From Scatomorpha sp964367935 (GTDB lineage Bacteria > Bacillota > Clostridia > Oscillospirales > Oscillospiraceae): a stretch of DNA of 64,000 nucleotides. This document shows, piece by piece, positions 15,317 to 23,413 of the stretch. The DNA is taken from assembly GCA_964367935.1 (NCBI GenBank), contig CAYIYZ010000001.1, positions 248,001 through 312,000 on the forward strand, in the 5' to 3' direction. The translations under genes were made by a program, and so were the position numbers. The notes below the pieces were generated by a model. That model did not search any database. It was not told where the DNA came from and saw only the letters and a program-made list of their open reading frames with translations. Numbering within the stretch: the first letter of the stretch is position 1; every line of letters begins with the position of its first letter.

Positions 15317-17203
15317 TTACAGAGCGGATATATCGGATAACCAAAGCTCGGAACAAGCGTCTGAGGGCATTTTAAAGCCCGCTCTCGGCGAGAAGGTGAA
15401 GCCCACGGCATCGGGGCCGTCAGCCGTTGTAGAGCGCTTAAACTGCTGTGAAAATAGACGCTCACAGTAGCTGTTTAGCCACTTCTTCAAGGTCTCCTTG
15501 TCGTATTCATCGCCGTAGCTGCGCTCAGCAAGGTATAGCAGGCGCTCAGGAGTGCCGCCCCTTATGAGCATATGCCAGAGATAAAAGTCCTGTAGATCGT
15601 AAGGCCCGACGGAATCCTCGCTCTTTTGCACAAGCTCACCATTACGCAGAGGCAAAAGCTCCGGCGTTACAGGTGTATTGCAAATGTCCAAAAGTGCCTC
15701 GCCTAGCTTCTTATTCTCGCAACGCTCGGCATAATGACGCACCATTAGACGAACCATAGATTTTGTCACACCGGCGTTTATATCGTAGTTCGAAATCTGG
15801 TCGCCGTTAAACGTGCACCAACCGTCCGCCTGCTCGGACAGATCCTTAGTGCCCACATCAAGGCCGCCGACAGCATTGGCAACGTCCAAGAGTACCATGG
15901 TGCGCTCACGTGCCTGTGCATTTTCAAACACTATGTTCTTATTCTCATAGTCGTGGCCTATACTCTCAAAATGCTTCATGACCGTGTCGCCTATGGGTAT
16001 GATACGCAAGGTGGTACCCAGCTCCTCGGCTATGATTATCGCATTATTTTTCGTGCGATCCGTTGTGCCGAAGCAGGGCATTGTAATGCCGACTATATTA
16101 GAGCGCGGCTCGCCCATGATATCCAAGGCACGAGCACAAGCAAGTAAGACAAGCGCAGAGTCAAGACCGCCCGAAACGCCGATTACAGGACGCTTCAGAC
16201 CCGTATAAGTCATACGCTTAACAAGACCCAAGGCCTGTATCTCAAGTGCACGAGCGCAGTAATCGTCTATGTCACGCTCGTCACAAGGTAGAAAGGGCAA
16301 TTTACCGTACACACGGCTAATGTCCGCCTCAGACTCAACTAAGTTAAAGTATACTGTACGCAAATCCCTGTCACCCTCAAAGGCATAGTCGGAATTTCTG
16401 CGTTTGTGTGCTATATAGTCGAGGTCGATTTCGGTAAGCGCAAGGCCTGTGCCCTGCTCGGCGCTGTACACAAGTTCACCGCATTCAGCAACTGCCGAGA
16501 GACCGGAATATACACGGTCGGTGGTAGACTCACCGTAGCCGGGAGCGGCATACACTATGCCGCAATTTAGTCTTGCACTGTCGCCCTTTAGTAAAACTTC
16601 CTTATCACGCTTTGAGCTGACCGTCATGTGCAAAGTAGAGGTCTCTACCAACACCGTAGCACCGCCTGCTGTAAGGCTTGCCGCAAGGCCGGTATCGACA
16701 GTGTCGCTCATGCCCGTCAATACGCCTATACGAAGATTTTCTATATTGTCGCACTCAAAAAGAATGTCTGCGCCCATAACGGCAACATCGTCTTCAAAAA
16801 TGTTGACGGTAATTGCATCTGCCGGAGGTGCGGCAAAAACAGTGCCCTCAGTGTATACACGAGGTACAAGTCCGAGCACAGAGCCCTCCTGTACAAGTGC
16901 CGTCACGCTGTAGACCTTACCACGTGACTCTAAAGGCAGACCCACAAATGTGAGCATGGAGCTGTTTTCACTCTCTTTTACTATGCGCTCAAGAGCCTTC
17001 ATAGCGCCCTTTAAAAGGATGCTCTGCTTATAAAGGTCACCGCAGGTACTGCCCGTTATGCAAAGCTCAGGGAAAAGAAGAAGCTCTGCACCCTCTTTTT
17101 GTGCCGCTTGCATCTTCTCTATTATAACGCTTGCATTGTAGTTCGGGTCAGCTACTCTGATATGCGGTACAGCCACCGCTGTTTTTAAATATCCGGGTCT
17201 CAT
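15317..17203 (-). CDS. nadE: NAD+ synthetase with a degenerate glutaminase domain
   Basis: Amidates nicotinate adenine dinucleotide to NAD+. The 628 residues have the two-domain layout of glutamine-dependent NadE. The N-terminal nitrilase-like domain spans about residues 5-290 and the C-terminal synthetase domain about 300-600. The synthetase P-loop is intact (GVSGGLDSALVLL). In the nitrilase domain only the Glu of the catalytic triad is in place (FPELCITG). The Lys position reads VPRVY instead of VPK, and the segment that should carry the nucleophile Cys (V-E-I-C-E-D in homologues) reads IGVLTG. The enzyme may therefore depend on free ammonia. ATG at 17203 has AGGTAGG 8 nt upstream and is preferred to GTG at 17212. 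It lies 16 nt after glyS in the same operon. Confidence 0.93.
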   Translation of the reverse strand: MRPGYLKTAVAVPHIRVADPNYNASVIIEKMQAAQKEGAELLLFPELCITGSTCGDLYKQSILLKGAMKALERIVKESENSSMLTFVGLPLESRGKVYSVTALVQEGSVLGLVPRVYTEGTVFAAPPADAITVNIFEDDVAVMGADILFECDNIENLRIGVLTGMSDTVDTGLAASLTAGGATVLVETSTLHMTVSSKRDKEVLLKGDSARLNCGIVYAAPGYGESTTDRVYSGLSAVAECGELVYSAEQGTGLALTEIDLDYIAHKRRNSDYAFEGDRDLRTVYFNLVESEADISRVYGKLPFLPCDERDIDDYCARALEIQALGLVKRMTYTGLKRPVIGVSGGLDSALVLLACARALDIMGEPRSNIVGITMPCFGTTDRTKNNAIIIAEELGTTLRIIPIGDTVMKHFESIGHDYENKNIVFENAQARERTMVLLDVANAVGGLDVGTKDLSEQADGWCTFNGDQISNYDINAGVTKSMVRLMVRHYAERCENKKLGEALLDICNTPVTPELLPLRNGELVQKSEDSVGPYDLQDFYLWHMLIRGGTPERLLYLAERSYGDEYDKETLKKWLNSYCERLFSQQFKRSTTADGPDAVGFTFSPRAGFKMPSDACSELWLSDISAL

Positions 17204-17219
17204 GTCAAACACCTACCTT

Positions 17220-18620
17220 TTAAAATTCGCAACGTTCCCTTATATAGTTATTTAAATCGGATATAGCGACACGCTCCTGCTCCATACTGTCACGATGACG
17301 CACGGTCACGCACTTGTCCTCAAGACTCTCAAAGTCGAAAGTAATGCAAAACGGTGTGCCGATTTCGTCCTGACGCCTGTATCGCTTGCCTATGGAACCT
17401 GCCTCGTCATAGTCTGCCATGAAATCACGCTTTAACTGCATATATACCTCATTTGCACCCTCGGACAGCTTCTTCGAGAGCGGTAACACTGCGCACTTAT
17501 ACGGAGCGAGTGCAGGATGAAGACGAAGCACAACCCTCGAGTCGTTCTTTTCTGCGTCTACAACTTCCTCATCATAGGCGTCAAGCAAGAATGCAAGTGC
17601 CACACGATCTGCGCCCAAGGACGGCTCTATTACATAGGGTATATAGTGCTCGTTTAGCTCCTGATCGAAGTAAGTCAGATCCTTACCCGATGTCGTCTGA
17701 TGTGCGTTTAAATCGAAGTCTGTACGTGAAGCTATGCCCCATAGCTCACCCCAACCGAAGGGGAACAAAAACTCAAAGTCCGTCGTCGCATTGGAATAAT
17801 GAGAGAGCTCTTCTTTCTCGTGGTCACGCATTTTAATGTTCTCGGCCTTCATGCCGAGACCCAGTAACCAGTTCATGCAGAAGTCCTTCCAGTATGAGAA
17901 CCACTCGAGTTCCGTGCCGGGCTTGCAGAAAAATTCAAGCTCCATCTGCTCAAACTCACGTGTACGGAATATAAAGTTACCCGGCGTTATCTCGTTACGG
18001 AAACTCTTACCCACCTGACAGACGCCGAAAGGTAGTTTCCGACGTGTCGTACGCTGTACGTTCTGGAAGTTAACGAAGATGCCCTGCGCCGTCTCGGGAC
18101 GCATGTAAATCTCCGCAGCGGAACTTTCCGTAACGCCCTGATGCGTCTTGAACATGAGGTTAAATTTACGTATCTCGGTAAAGTCCGATTTCTCGCAACC
18201 GGGGCAAGACACATTGTTTTCCTTGATATATGTCAGCATAGCGGCATCATCCATAGCCTCGACATTAACGTCCGCAACGCCCTTTTCGGTATTATATTCC
18301 TCTATGAGCTTGTCCGCACGGTGACGCATACGGCAGGACTTGCAGTCTATAAGAGGGTCATTAAAGGTCGCAACGTGCCCCGAAGCCACCCACACTTGTG
18401 GATTCATCAAAATAGCAGAGTCTAGCCCTACGTTGTAAGCACTCTCCTGCACGAATTTCTTCCACCACGCACGCTTAATGTTGTTCTTAAGCTCTACACC
18501 CAAAGGACCGTAGTCCCAAGAGTTTGCGAGACCACCGTAGATCTCCGAGCCTGAATATACAAAACCACGACCCTTACATAAGGCAACTGCTTTTTCCATT
18601 GACTTTTCGCTATTTAACAC
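17220..18620 (-). CDS. glyQS: Glycyl-tRNA synthetase, alpha2 type
   Basis: Charges tRNA-Gly. The 466-residue single-chain form (not the alpha2-beta2 GlyQ/GlyS type) is shown by GRGFVYSGSEIYGG near residue 17 and YGPLGVELKNNI. Class II motif 2 has FRNEITPGNFIFRTREF and motif 3 PSLGADRVALAFL. The C-terminal anticodon-binding domain starts near LRLHPALAPYK. The CKSC and CPGC pairs in the insertion domain are candidate zinc ligands. A GTG start with GGGGGAG upstream is chosen. No T-box leader fits in the 162-bp upstream gap. A promoter lies in that gap. Confidence 0.96.
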   Translation of the reverse strand: MLNSEKSMEKAVALCKGRGFVYSGSEIYGGLANSWDYGPLGVELKNNIKRAWWKKFVQESAYNVGLDSAILMNPQVWVASGHVATFNDPLIDCKSCRMRHRADKLIEEYNTEKGVADVNVEAMDDAAMLTYIKENNVSCPGCEKSDFTEIRKFNLMFKTHQGVTESSAAEIYMRPETAQGIFVNFQNVQRTTRRKLPFGVCQVGKSFRNEITPGNFIFRTREFEQMELEFFCKPGTELEWFSYWKDFCMNWLLGLGMKAENIKMRDHEKEELSHYSNATTDFEFLFPFGWGELWGIASRTDFDLNAHQTTSGKDLTYFDQELNEHYIPYVIEPSLGADRVALAFLLDAYDEEVVDAEKNDSRVVLRLHPALAPYKCAVLPLSKKLSEGANEVYMQLKRDFMADYDEAGSIGKRYRRQDEIGTPFCITFDFESLEDKCVTVRHRDSMEQERVAISDLNNYIRERCEF

Positions 18621-18710
18621 CCTAAACTCTCCCCCAACTAAACTTTTAATGCAAAATATTTGCTTTTTGTTTATTTATTTTCCATTCTATTGTGATATAC
18701 TAAGATTTAT

Positions 18711-18738
18711 ATTATACTACACATACAAAAAAACGCAA
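18711..18738 (-). promoter_or_regulatory. Promoter of glyQS-nadE
   Basis: On the minus strand TTGCGT (complement of 18733-18738) and TATAAT (complement of 18711-18716) are separated by 16 nt. It lies about 90 nt before the GTG start of glyQS, in the divergent gap with the M29 aminopeptidase gene. Confidence 0.6.
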
Positions 18739-18782
18739 CAAAAAAACCTCCGATAAATCAAACTTAAGGGGAATGATATAAA

Positions 18783-20012
18783 ATGGACAAAAATAGTATG
18801 AAAAAGTACGCAAAGCTCATAGCAAAAGTGGGTGCAAATGTACAGACGGGACAAGCGGTAATCATAAATGCGGAGGTAGAGGCGCAGGAATTTGTTGAGA
18901 TACTTGTCAAGCAGTGTTATAAGGCGGGTGCGTCTGAGGTCACTGTCGAGTGGCAGTGTCAGGAGCTCACGCCCCTGCATGTAAATTACAGGAGTGTCAA
19001 GGTCTTATCCGAGGTTAAAAACTGGGAGCTTGAGAAGGTAAAGCACAGGGTCGAGGTTTTGCCTGCGATTATACACATATTGTCTGAGGATCCTGACGGT
19101 CTGTCGAATATAAACATTAAGAAATGGTCGGAGAGCACACAGGCACGTCAGAAGATATTAAAGCCATACAGGGATGAGATGGAAGGTAGGCACCAATGGT
19201 GCATAGCGGCTATACCGGGCAAGAAATGGGCGAAGAAGGTGTTCCCGAAGCTCAGCACAAAGAAGGCTGTTGAAAAGATGTGGGATAGCATCTTAAAGGC
19301 TTCACGAGCTGACGGTGCAAATCCGGTTAAGGAATGGGCGGAGCACAATAAGGACTTAAAAAAGCGTTGCGACTACCTCAATTCACTCAATATACGCACC
19401 TTAGAATATAAGTCCGCAAACGGCACGGATTTACGTGTGGGACTCATGGAGCAGAGCATGTTTGTGGGTGGCAGTGAGCGCACGAGAAAGACGAGTGTCA
19501 AGTTTAATCCGAACATCCCGAGCGAGGAGGTGTTCACCTCGCCGGATAAGTCAACGGCGGAGGGCATGGTGTATTCGTCAATGCCGTTTTCGTATAGGGG
19601 CGCACTCATAGAGAACTTCTGGTTAAAGTTCGAGGGCGGTCGTGTGACGGACTTCGGAGCGGAGAAGAACGAGGCTGCGTTAAAGGCGCTACTGGACATG
19701 GACGAGGGGGCACGTATGCTCGGCGAATGTGCGCTTGTGCCCTATGACAGTCCTATAAGAAATTCGGGTATCATGTATTATAATACGCTTTTTGATGAGA
19801 ATGCCGCCTGCCATTTAGCGCTCGGCTCTGGCTATAGGGACGCAATAAAGGGCGGACATGAGCTGAGTTTGGCAGAGTGTCATGCCTTTGGTATGAATGA
19901 TTCCATAGTGCATGAGGATTTCATGATAGGCACGGAGGATCTGAGTATAGTGGGCGTGGACGCAGAGGGCAAGAGGCACGAAATTTTCACAAAGGGAAAC
20001 TGGGCAAAATAA
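18783..20012 (+). CDS. M29 family metallo-aminopeptidase
   Basis: A 409-residue aminopeptidase of the AmpS/PepS/thermophilic (M29) family, which removes N-terminal residues from peptides using a two-metal centre. The family pattern is visible: VQTGQAVIINAEVEA at the start and NIPSEEVFTSPDKSTAEG, whose Glu is a metal ligand. GECALVPYDSPI with a second Glu, TLFDENAACHLALG, and NDSIVHEDFMIG near the end supply His and Asp ligands. It is cytoplasmic, with no signal peptide. It is the first rightward gene after the origin region and is followed by a GTAGGGG-family hairpin rather than a classical terminator. Confidence 0.93.
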   Translation: MDKNSMKKYAKLIAKVGANVQTGQAVIINAEVEAQEFVEILVKQCYKAGASEVTVEWQCQELTPLHVNYRSVKVLSEVKNWELEKVKHRVEVLPAIIHILSEDPDGLSNINIKKWSESTQARQKILKPYRDEMEGRHQWCIAAIPGKKWAKKVFPKLSTKKAVEKMWDSILKASRADGANPVKEWAEHNKDLKKRCDYLNSLNIRTLEYKSANGTDLRVGLMEQSMFVGGSERTRKTSVKFNPNIPSEEVFTSPDKSTAEGMVYSSMPFSYRGALIENFWLKFEGGRVTDFGAEKNEAALKALLDMDEGARMLGECALVPYDSPIRNSGIMYYNTLFDENAACHLALGSGYRDAIKGGHELSLAECHAFGMNDSIVHEDFMIGTEDLSIVGVDAEGKRHEIFTKGNWAK

Positions 20013-20013
20013 A

Positions 20014-20052
20014 TTGTAGGGGACGATGCCCACATCGTCCCCTACGGGTGAC
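20014..20052. repeat. GTAGGGG-family palindromic repeat
   Basis: GTAGGGGACGATG, a short loop, then CATCGTCCCCTAC plus GGG; a near-perfect hairpin directly after the M29 stop codon. This is the cleanest copy of a dispersed family found also near 4957, 31567, 37558, 37618, 41043 and 63355. Confidence 0.85.
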
Positions 20053-20083
20053 ACGATATCAATAAAAAGGTGATGAAACAGAA

Positions 20084-21970
20084 ATGAATAAGAAAACAAT
20101 AATGTACATAGCGCTTGCCGGTGTGACGCTGCTCATACTTATATTTGCGGTGGTCATGATGCTAAATGCAGGCGGAAACTACGAGGAATATTACTCGTCG
20201 GCACTTGAGCTTTATGTAGCCGGCGACTATGATGGGGCGGAGGAATTTGCGCTGTCTGCCTTGGAGGAGGACGACGGAGCGGAGGCACGAGTGCTCTTAG
20301 CGCAGATATATGTCGGGCAGGGCAAGTATGCGGAAGCCTTGGTAGAGCTTGACTATTGGGAAGAAAAGTTCGGCGCCGATACGGATGCGACTACAGCGTC
20401 AAGGGTGGCGGAGCTGCGAGCGCTGTGTGAGGCAGAGGTCGGCACGGGCAGCGGCGGTGGTACAGAGACGGGCGATATTACCATAGGCGGAGTCAGTGTA
20501 TCCTTGGATGACGAGACGCTTATAATAGAGGGCGTGGAGCTCACGTCAGCCGATTTGGCGGCTATATCGGGACTGTCAAGCCTAAAGGCGCTCAGCCTCA
20601 AGGATTGTTCTATAGATTCCGTGGCGGCGTTTTCGGGGCTTAGCAGTCTCACCTCGCTCACGCTGTCGGATAACGAGATAACGGACGTGAGCCCCCTATC
20701 CTCGCTTGTGGGGCTGAGGACGCTGTTTTTAGACGGTAACGCCGTTACAAACTATACACCCCTGCAGGGTCTCATGAGTCTCACGACGCTCAATATACAG
20801 GGCATGGCCATAGATGAGGACAGTCTGGCGTCCTTGGAGCAGGCATTACCTAACTGCGATGTGTATGCGGATGAGCCTTCGGAGACAGCTGTTGAGCTTA
20901 CGTTGGGCGGCGAGACTTTCATGTCTGATGTCATAAGCTTGGATTTGTCCGAGAAGGGCATAAGCGATATAAGCGTGCTCTCGCAGTGTACTAAGCTCGA
21001 GACCTTGAATTTGACAGGCAATGAGATAGAGGATCTGTCACCGCTACTCGACTTACAGGAGCTAACATGGCTATCACTGTGGAATAATAAGATAACGGAT
21101 ATATCGCCGCTACTCAGCCTGACGAAGCTTGAGTATCTTGATATAGAGGAAAATGAGATAGAGAATATAAGTGCCTTGTCGGGCATGACGGCTTTGGAGA
21201 AACTTTATACGGGCAAGAACCCCTTGCAGAGCATAAATACCGTGTACGGCTTGACGAGCCTCAAGAGCTTAGGGCTCAAGGAAGCGGGTCTGACAGACGA
21301 GGATATAGAGGGTCTATCGGCGCTTACCGGCTTGACGGAACTAATGTTAGAGGACAATGAGGAACTGTCTGAGAAGACGATGGACGCCTTGAAGGAAGCT
21401 CTGCCGAATTGCACGATAACACATTCGGAGCTAAAGGCCAGCGGCGTTGTACTGGGCATCTTAGAGTTCGAGATTGATGAGACAGAGGTATCGGCGCCGG
21501 ATCTCGGCATAGAGGATATAAGCACGGTGGCGAATTTTACGGATATAGTGAGCTTAGACCTCAACAGCAATTTAATAAGTGATATCAGCGCCTTGTCCGG
21601 ACTGACTACCTTGGAGAGCTTGGATTTGTCGGGCAACTATATTGAGAGCGTGAGTGCTTTGTCCGGTCTTACCGCTATGCAAGAGCTGAACTTGGATTAT
21701 AATACAAATCTGTCCAGCCTAAGCGGATTGTCGAGCATGGGCAGTTTAAAGAGCTTAGACCTCAGCCATACTGCAGTTACGGACTTGAGCGCCTTGTCAA
21801 GTTTGAGATCCTTGGAGAGCTTGTCACTTGACAGTCTGGAGATAGATAGTTTAGAGCCCTTGCACGGCATGGAAGGGTTGACGGAGCTGTATTTGTTCGG
21901 CGCAGTGGTCGAAGATGCGGAATTGGATGCGTTCTTAGATGCGGTACCGACTTGTAATGTTTTCAAATAA
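20084..21970 (+). CDS. Membrane-anchored TPR and leucine-rich-repeat protein
   Basis: A 628-residue protein of unknown function. Residues 6-27 form one membrane segment (ALAGVTLLILIFAVVMML) after a short basic N-terminus, so the rest is probably outside the cell. Residues about 34-110 resemble tetratricopeptide repeats (YVAGDYDGAEEFALSALEED, YVGQGKYAEALVEL). The remainder is internalin-like leucine-rich repeats of about 22 residues with LxxLxxLxLxxNxIxDxSPL spacing. They fall into three blocks, each closing with a similar capping phrase: QALPNCDVY, EALPNCTIT and DAVPTCNVF. Such proteins usually mediate protein contacts at the surface. The gene stands alone between the M29 and hpf genes. No LPXTG or SLH anchor was seen. 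Confidence 0.85.
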   Translation: MNKKTIMYIALAGVTLLILIFAVVMMLNAGGNYEEYYSSALELYVAGDYDGAEEFALSALEEDDGAEARVLLAQIYVGQGKYAEALVELDYWEEKFGADTDATTASRVAELRALCEAEVGTGSGGGTETGDITIGGVSVSLDDETLIIEGVELTSADLAAISGLSSLKALSLKDCSIDSVAAFSGLSSLTSLTLSDNEITDVSPLSSLVGLRTLFLDGNAVTNYTPLQGLMSLTTLNIQGMAIDEDSLASLEQALPNCDVYADEPSETAVELTLGGETFMSDVISLDLSEKGISDISVLSQCTKLETLNLTGNEIEDLSPLLDLQELTWLSLWNNKITDISPLLSLTKLEYLDIEENEIENISALSGMTALEKLYTGKNPLQSINTVYGLTSLKSLGLKEAGLTDEDIEGLSALTGLTELMLEDNEELSEKTMDALKEALPNCTITHSELKASGVVLGILEFEIDETEVSAPDLGIEDISTVANFTDIVSLDLNSNLISDISALSGLTTLESLDLSGNYIESVSALSGLTAMQELNLDYNTNLSSLSGLSSMGSLKSLDLSHTAVTDLSALSSLRSLESLSLDSLEIDSLEPLHGMEGLTELYLFGAVVEDAELDAFLDAVPTCNVFK

Positions 21971-21984
21971 TAGACAAAAAACAC

Positions 21985-22013
21985 TTCACTTTTGTGGAGA
22001 GTTCTGTTACAAT
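21985..22013 (+). promoter_or_regulatory. Promoter of hpf
   Basis: TTCACT (21985-21990), 17-nt spacer, TACAAT (22008-22013). It lies 26 nt before the chosen hpf start and just after the LRR gene stop. Confidence 0.6.
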
Positions 22014-22038
22014 AGACATGTAGAAAGGAGTGAACGAG

Positions 22039-22587
22039 ATGAAATACACGTTTACCGAAAAGAAAATAGAGCTTACTGCAGACCTACGAGAGTATGCGGA
22101 GAAGAAGGTTGGGAAGATTGACCGCTACTTTGACAAGGAGAGCGAGGCCTTCATAAGCTTAGGCGCAGAGCGCGGGCGATATCGCGTTGAGATCACGATT
22201 AAGAACAACGGCATGTTCTATAGGGCAAATGAGCTTACGGGCGATGTATTCGCCTCGATAGACTCTGCGGTAGCGGGCATAGAGAGGCAGATTCGCAAGA
22301 ATAAAACACGCTTGTCAAAGCGACTGAGAGCGGGCGCTTTGGAGAAGGATATGCGAGCTATGCAGTACCTCGTTGAGGAGGAGGCAGAGGCAGAGGAAGA
22401 GACTTTCGAGGTAATTAGAAATAAGCGCTTTACAATATCACCTATGACGGTGGAGGAAGCTATATTGCAGATGAATCTCTTGGAGCACAAGTTCTTCGCA
22501 TTCCGCAATGCGGATGACGGCAATGCGTTTTCAGTGGTGTATACGAGAGTGAACGGCGGCTACGGCCTCATAAGTGATGAGCAATAG
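22039..22587 (+). CDS. hpf: Ribosome hibernation promoting factor, long form
   Basis: Binds the 30S subunit and promotes formation of inactive 100S ribosome dimers in stationary phase. The 182-residue protein has both parts of the long HPF. The N-terminal beta-alpha-beta domain (TADLREYAEKKVGKIDRYF, EITIKNNGMFYRANE, DVFASIDSAVAGIERQIRKNK) is followed by the C-terminal dimerisation domain (VIRNKRFTISPMTVEEAILQM, then HKFFAFRNADD-NAFSVVYTR). The ATG at 22039 has AAGGAG 9 nt upstream; the in-frame GTG at 22030 would overlap that site. A strong terminator follows. Confidence 0.95.
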   Translation: MKYTFTEKKIELTADLREYAEKKVGKIDRYFDKESEAFISLGAERGRYRVEITIKNNGMFYRANELTGDVFASIDSAVAGIERQIRKNKTRLSKRLRAGALEKDMRAMQYLVEEEAEAEEETFEVIRNKRFTISPMTVEEAILQMNLLEHKFFAFRNADDGNAFSVVYTRVNGGYGLISDEQ

Positions 22588-22599
22588 ATAAATATAATA

Positions 22600-22634
22600 A
22601 AAACCTCCCGACGCATAGCGTCGGGAGGTTTTTA
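22600..22634 (+). terminator. Terminator after hpf
   Basis: CCTCCCGACGC and GCGTCGGGAGG pair around a short ATA loop, flanked by AAAAA and TTTTT. It closes the hpf transcript and lies just ahead of the spoIIR promoter. Confidence 0.9.
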
Positions 22635-22649
22635 TGTGCGCCAACCTAT

Positions 22650-22679
22650 GTTTAGGTTTTACATGTTTGGGACATAATC
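22650..22679 (+). promoter_or_regulatory. Sigma-F-type promoter of spoIIR
   Basis: GTTTA at 22650-22654, a 15-nt spacer, and GGACATAATC at 22670-22679. This fits the recalled sigma-F consensus (GYWTA, 15 nt, GG-n-n-A-n-A-n-T) at every defined position except the last. spoIIR is a known sigma-F target in Bacillus and Clostridia, which agrees. The distance to the start codon is 27 nt. Confidence 0.65.
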
Positions 22680-22706
22680 TCACTATAAAAGTGAGGAGAA
22701 TTAAAA

Positions 22707-23309
22707 ATGGATAAACGTTACTTATTAAGGACTTGGGAAAAGGCTCTTATGATAGCTTTGTCACTCTGCTTTCTCTCTGCGACTTGGGCGCAATCGGAGA
22801 GCACACGACTCTCGACGGAGCTCATACGCCTACATGTGCTCGCCGACTCAAATGAGTCTGTGGAGCAGGCGATAAAATATGAGGTACGTGACAGCGTGCT
22901 TGCGTATATAGCGCCGAAAGTGGAGGGTGCGGATGATGCGACGGCGGCGGAGACTGTCATAGCGGCGAACATAGAGGGAATAGAGGCGGCGGCACGAGAG
23001 GCGGCGCAAGGGCGCTCTGTCAGCGTAACACTGAGTGAGGAGCATTACCCGACAAGAGATTACGGTGAGTTTTCCCTACCGGCAGGCAAATATAATTCCC
23101 TGCGCATTACACTCGGTACAGGCTCGGGCGATAACTGGTGGTGTGTTGTTTTCCCCCCGGTCTGTGACTCTTCGGATGAGGTGTCACAGGCACTTGAAAC
23201 GCTGTATGACGAGGACATGGCAATACTCGCAGAAAGCGAGGGCGGCACGGAATACAGGTTTAAACTCGTTGAGCTCTGGGGTAATATTAAAAACGCATTG
23301 CAATCGTAG
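22707..23309 (+). CDS. spoIIR: Stage II sporulation protein R
   Basis: Secreted forespore signal that triggers SpoIIGA to process pro-sigma-E in the mother cell. The 200-residue protein has an N-terminal hydrophobic export segment (residues 13-29, ALMIALSLCFLSATWAQ) and the family core LIRLHVLADSNESVEQAIKYEVRDSVL. The late block DNWWCVVFPPVC is also typical. ATG with GAGGAG upstream. It has its own forespore-type promoter and no close partner gene, as usual for spoIIR. Followed by repeat remnants. Confidence 0.94.
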   Translation: MDKRYLLRTWEKALMIALSLCFLSATWAQSESTRLSTELIRLHVLADSNESVEQAIKYEVRDSVLAYIAPKVEGADDATAAETVIAANIEGIEAAAREAAQGRSVSVTLSEEHYPTRDYGEFSLPAGKYNSLRITLGTGSGDNWWCVVFPPVCDSSDEVSQALETLYDEDMAILAESEGGTEYRFKLVELWGNIKNALQS

Positions 23310-23400
23310 GGGACGAGAGTTAAATGAATGGTGAAGAATTGAGGTATGGCGACACAATAATTTTTCACTGTGCACTATTAATTTTTCACTTAAATGTGGG
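23307..23400. repeat. Intergenic repeat remnant with TTTTTCAC motifs
   Basis: Begins with GTAGGGGACGAGA, a truncated GTAGGGG element. It continues with GTGAAGAATTG and two AATTTTTCACT copies. The same AATAGTGAA/TTCACT vocabulary occurs at 27721-27762 in the opposite sense. It appears to be a decayed palindromic element. Confidence 0.5.
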
Positions 23401-23413
23401 TATACTACTTGCT

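Noticed and set aside
20014..20052. CRISPR-like repeat because of identical hairpins
   Set aside because: Copies are scattered kilobases apart with no regular spacers and no cas genes.
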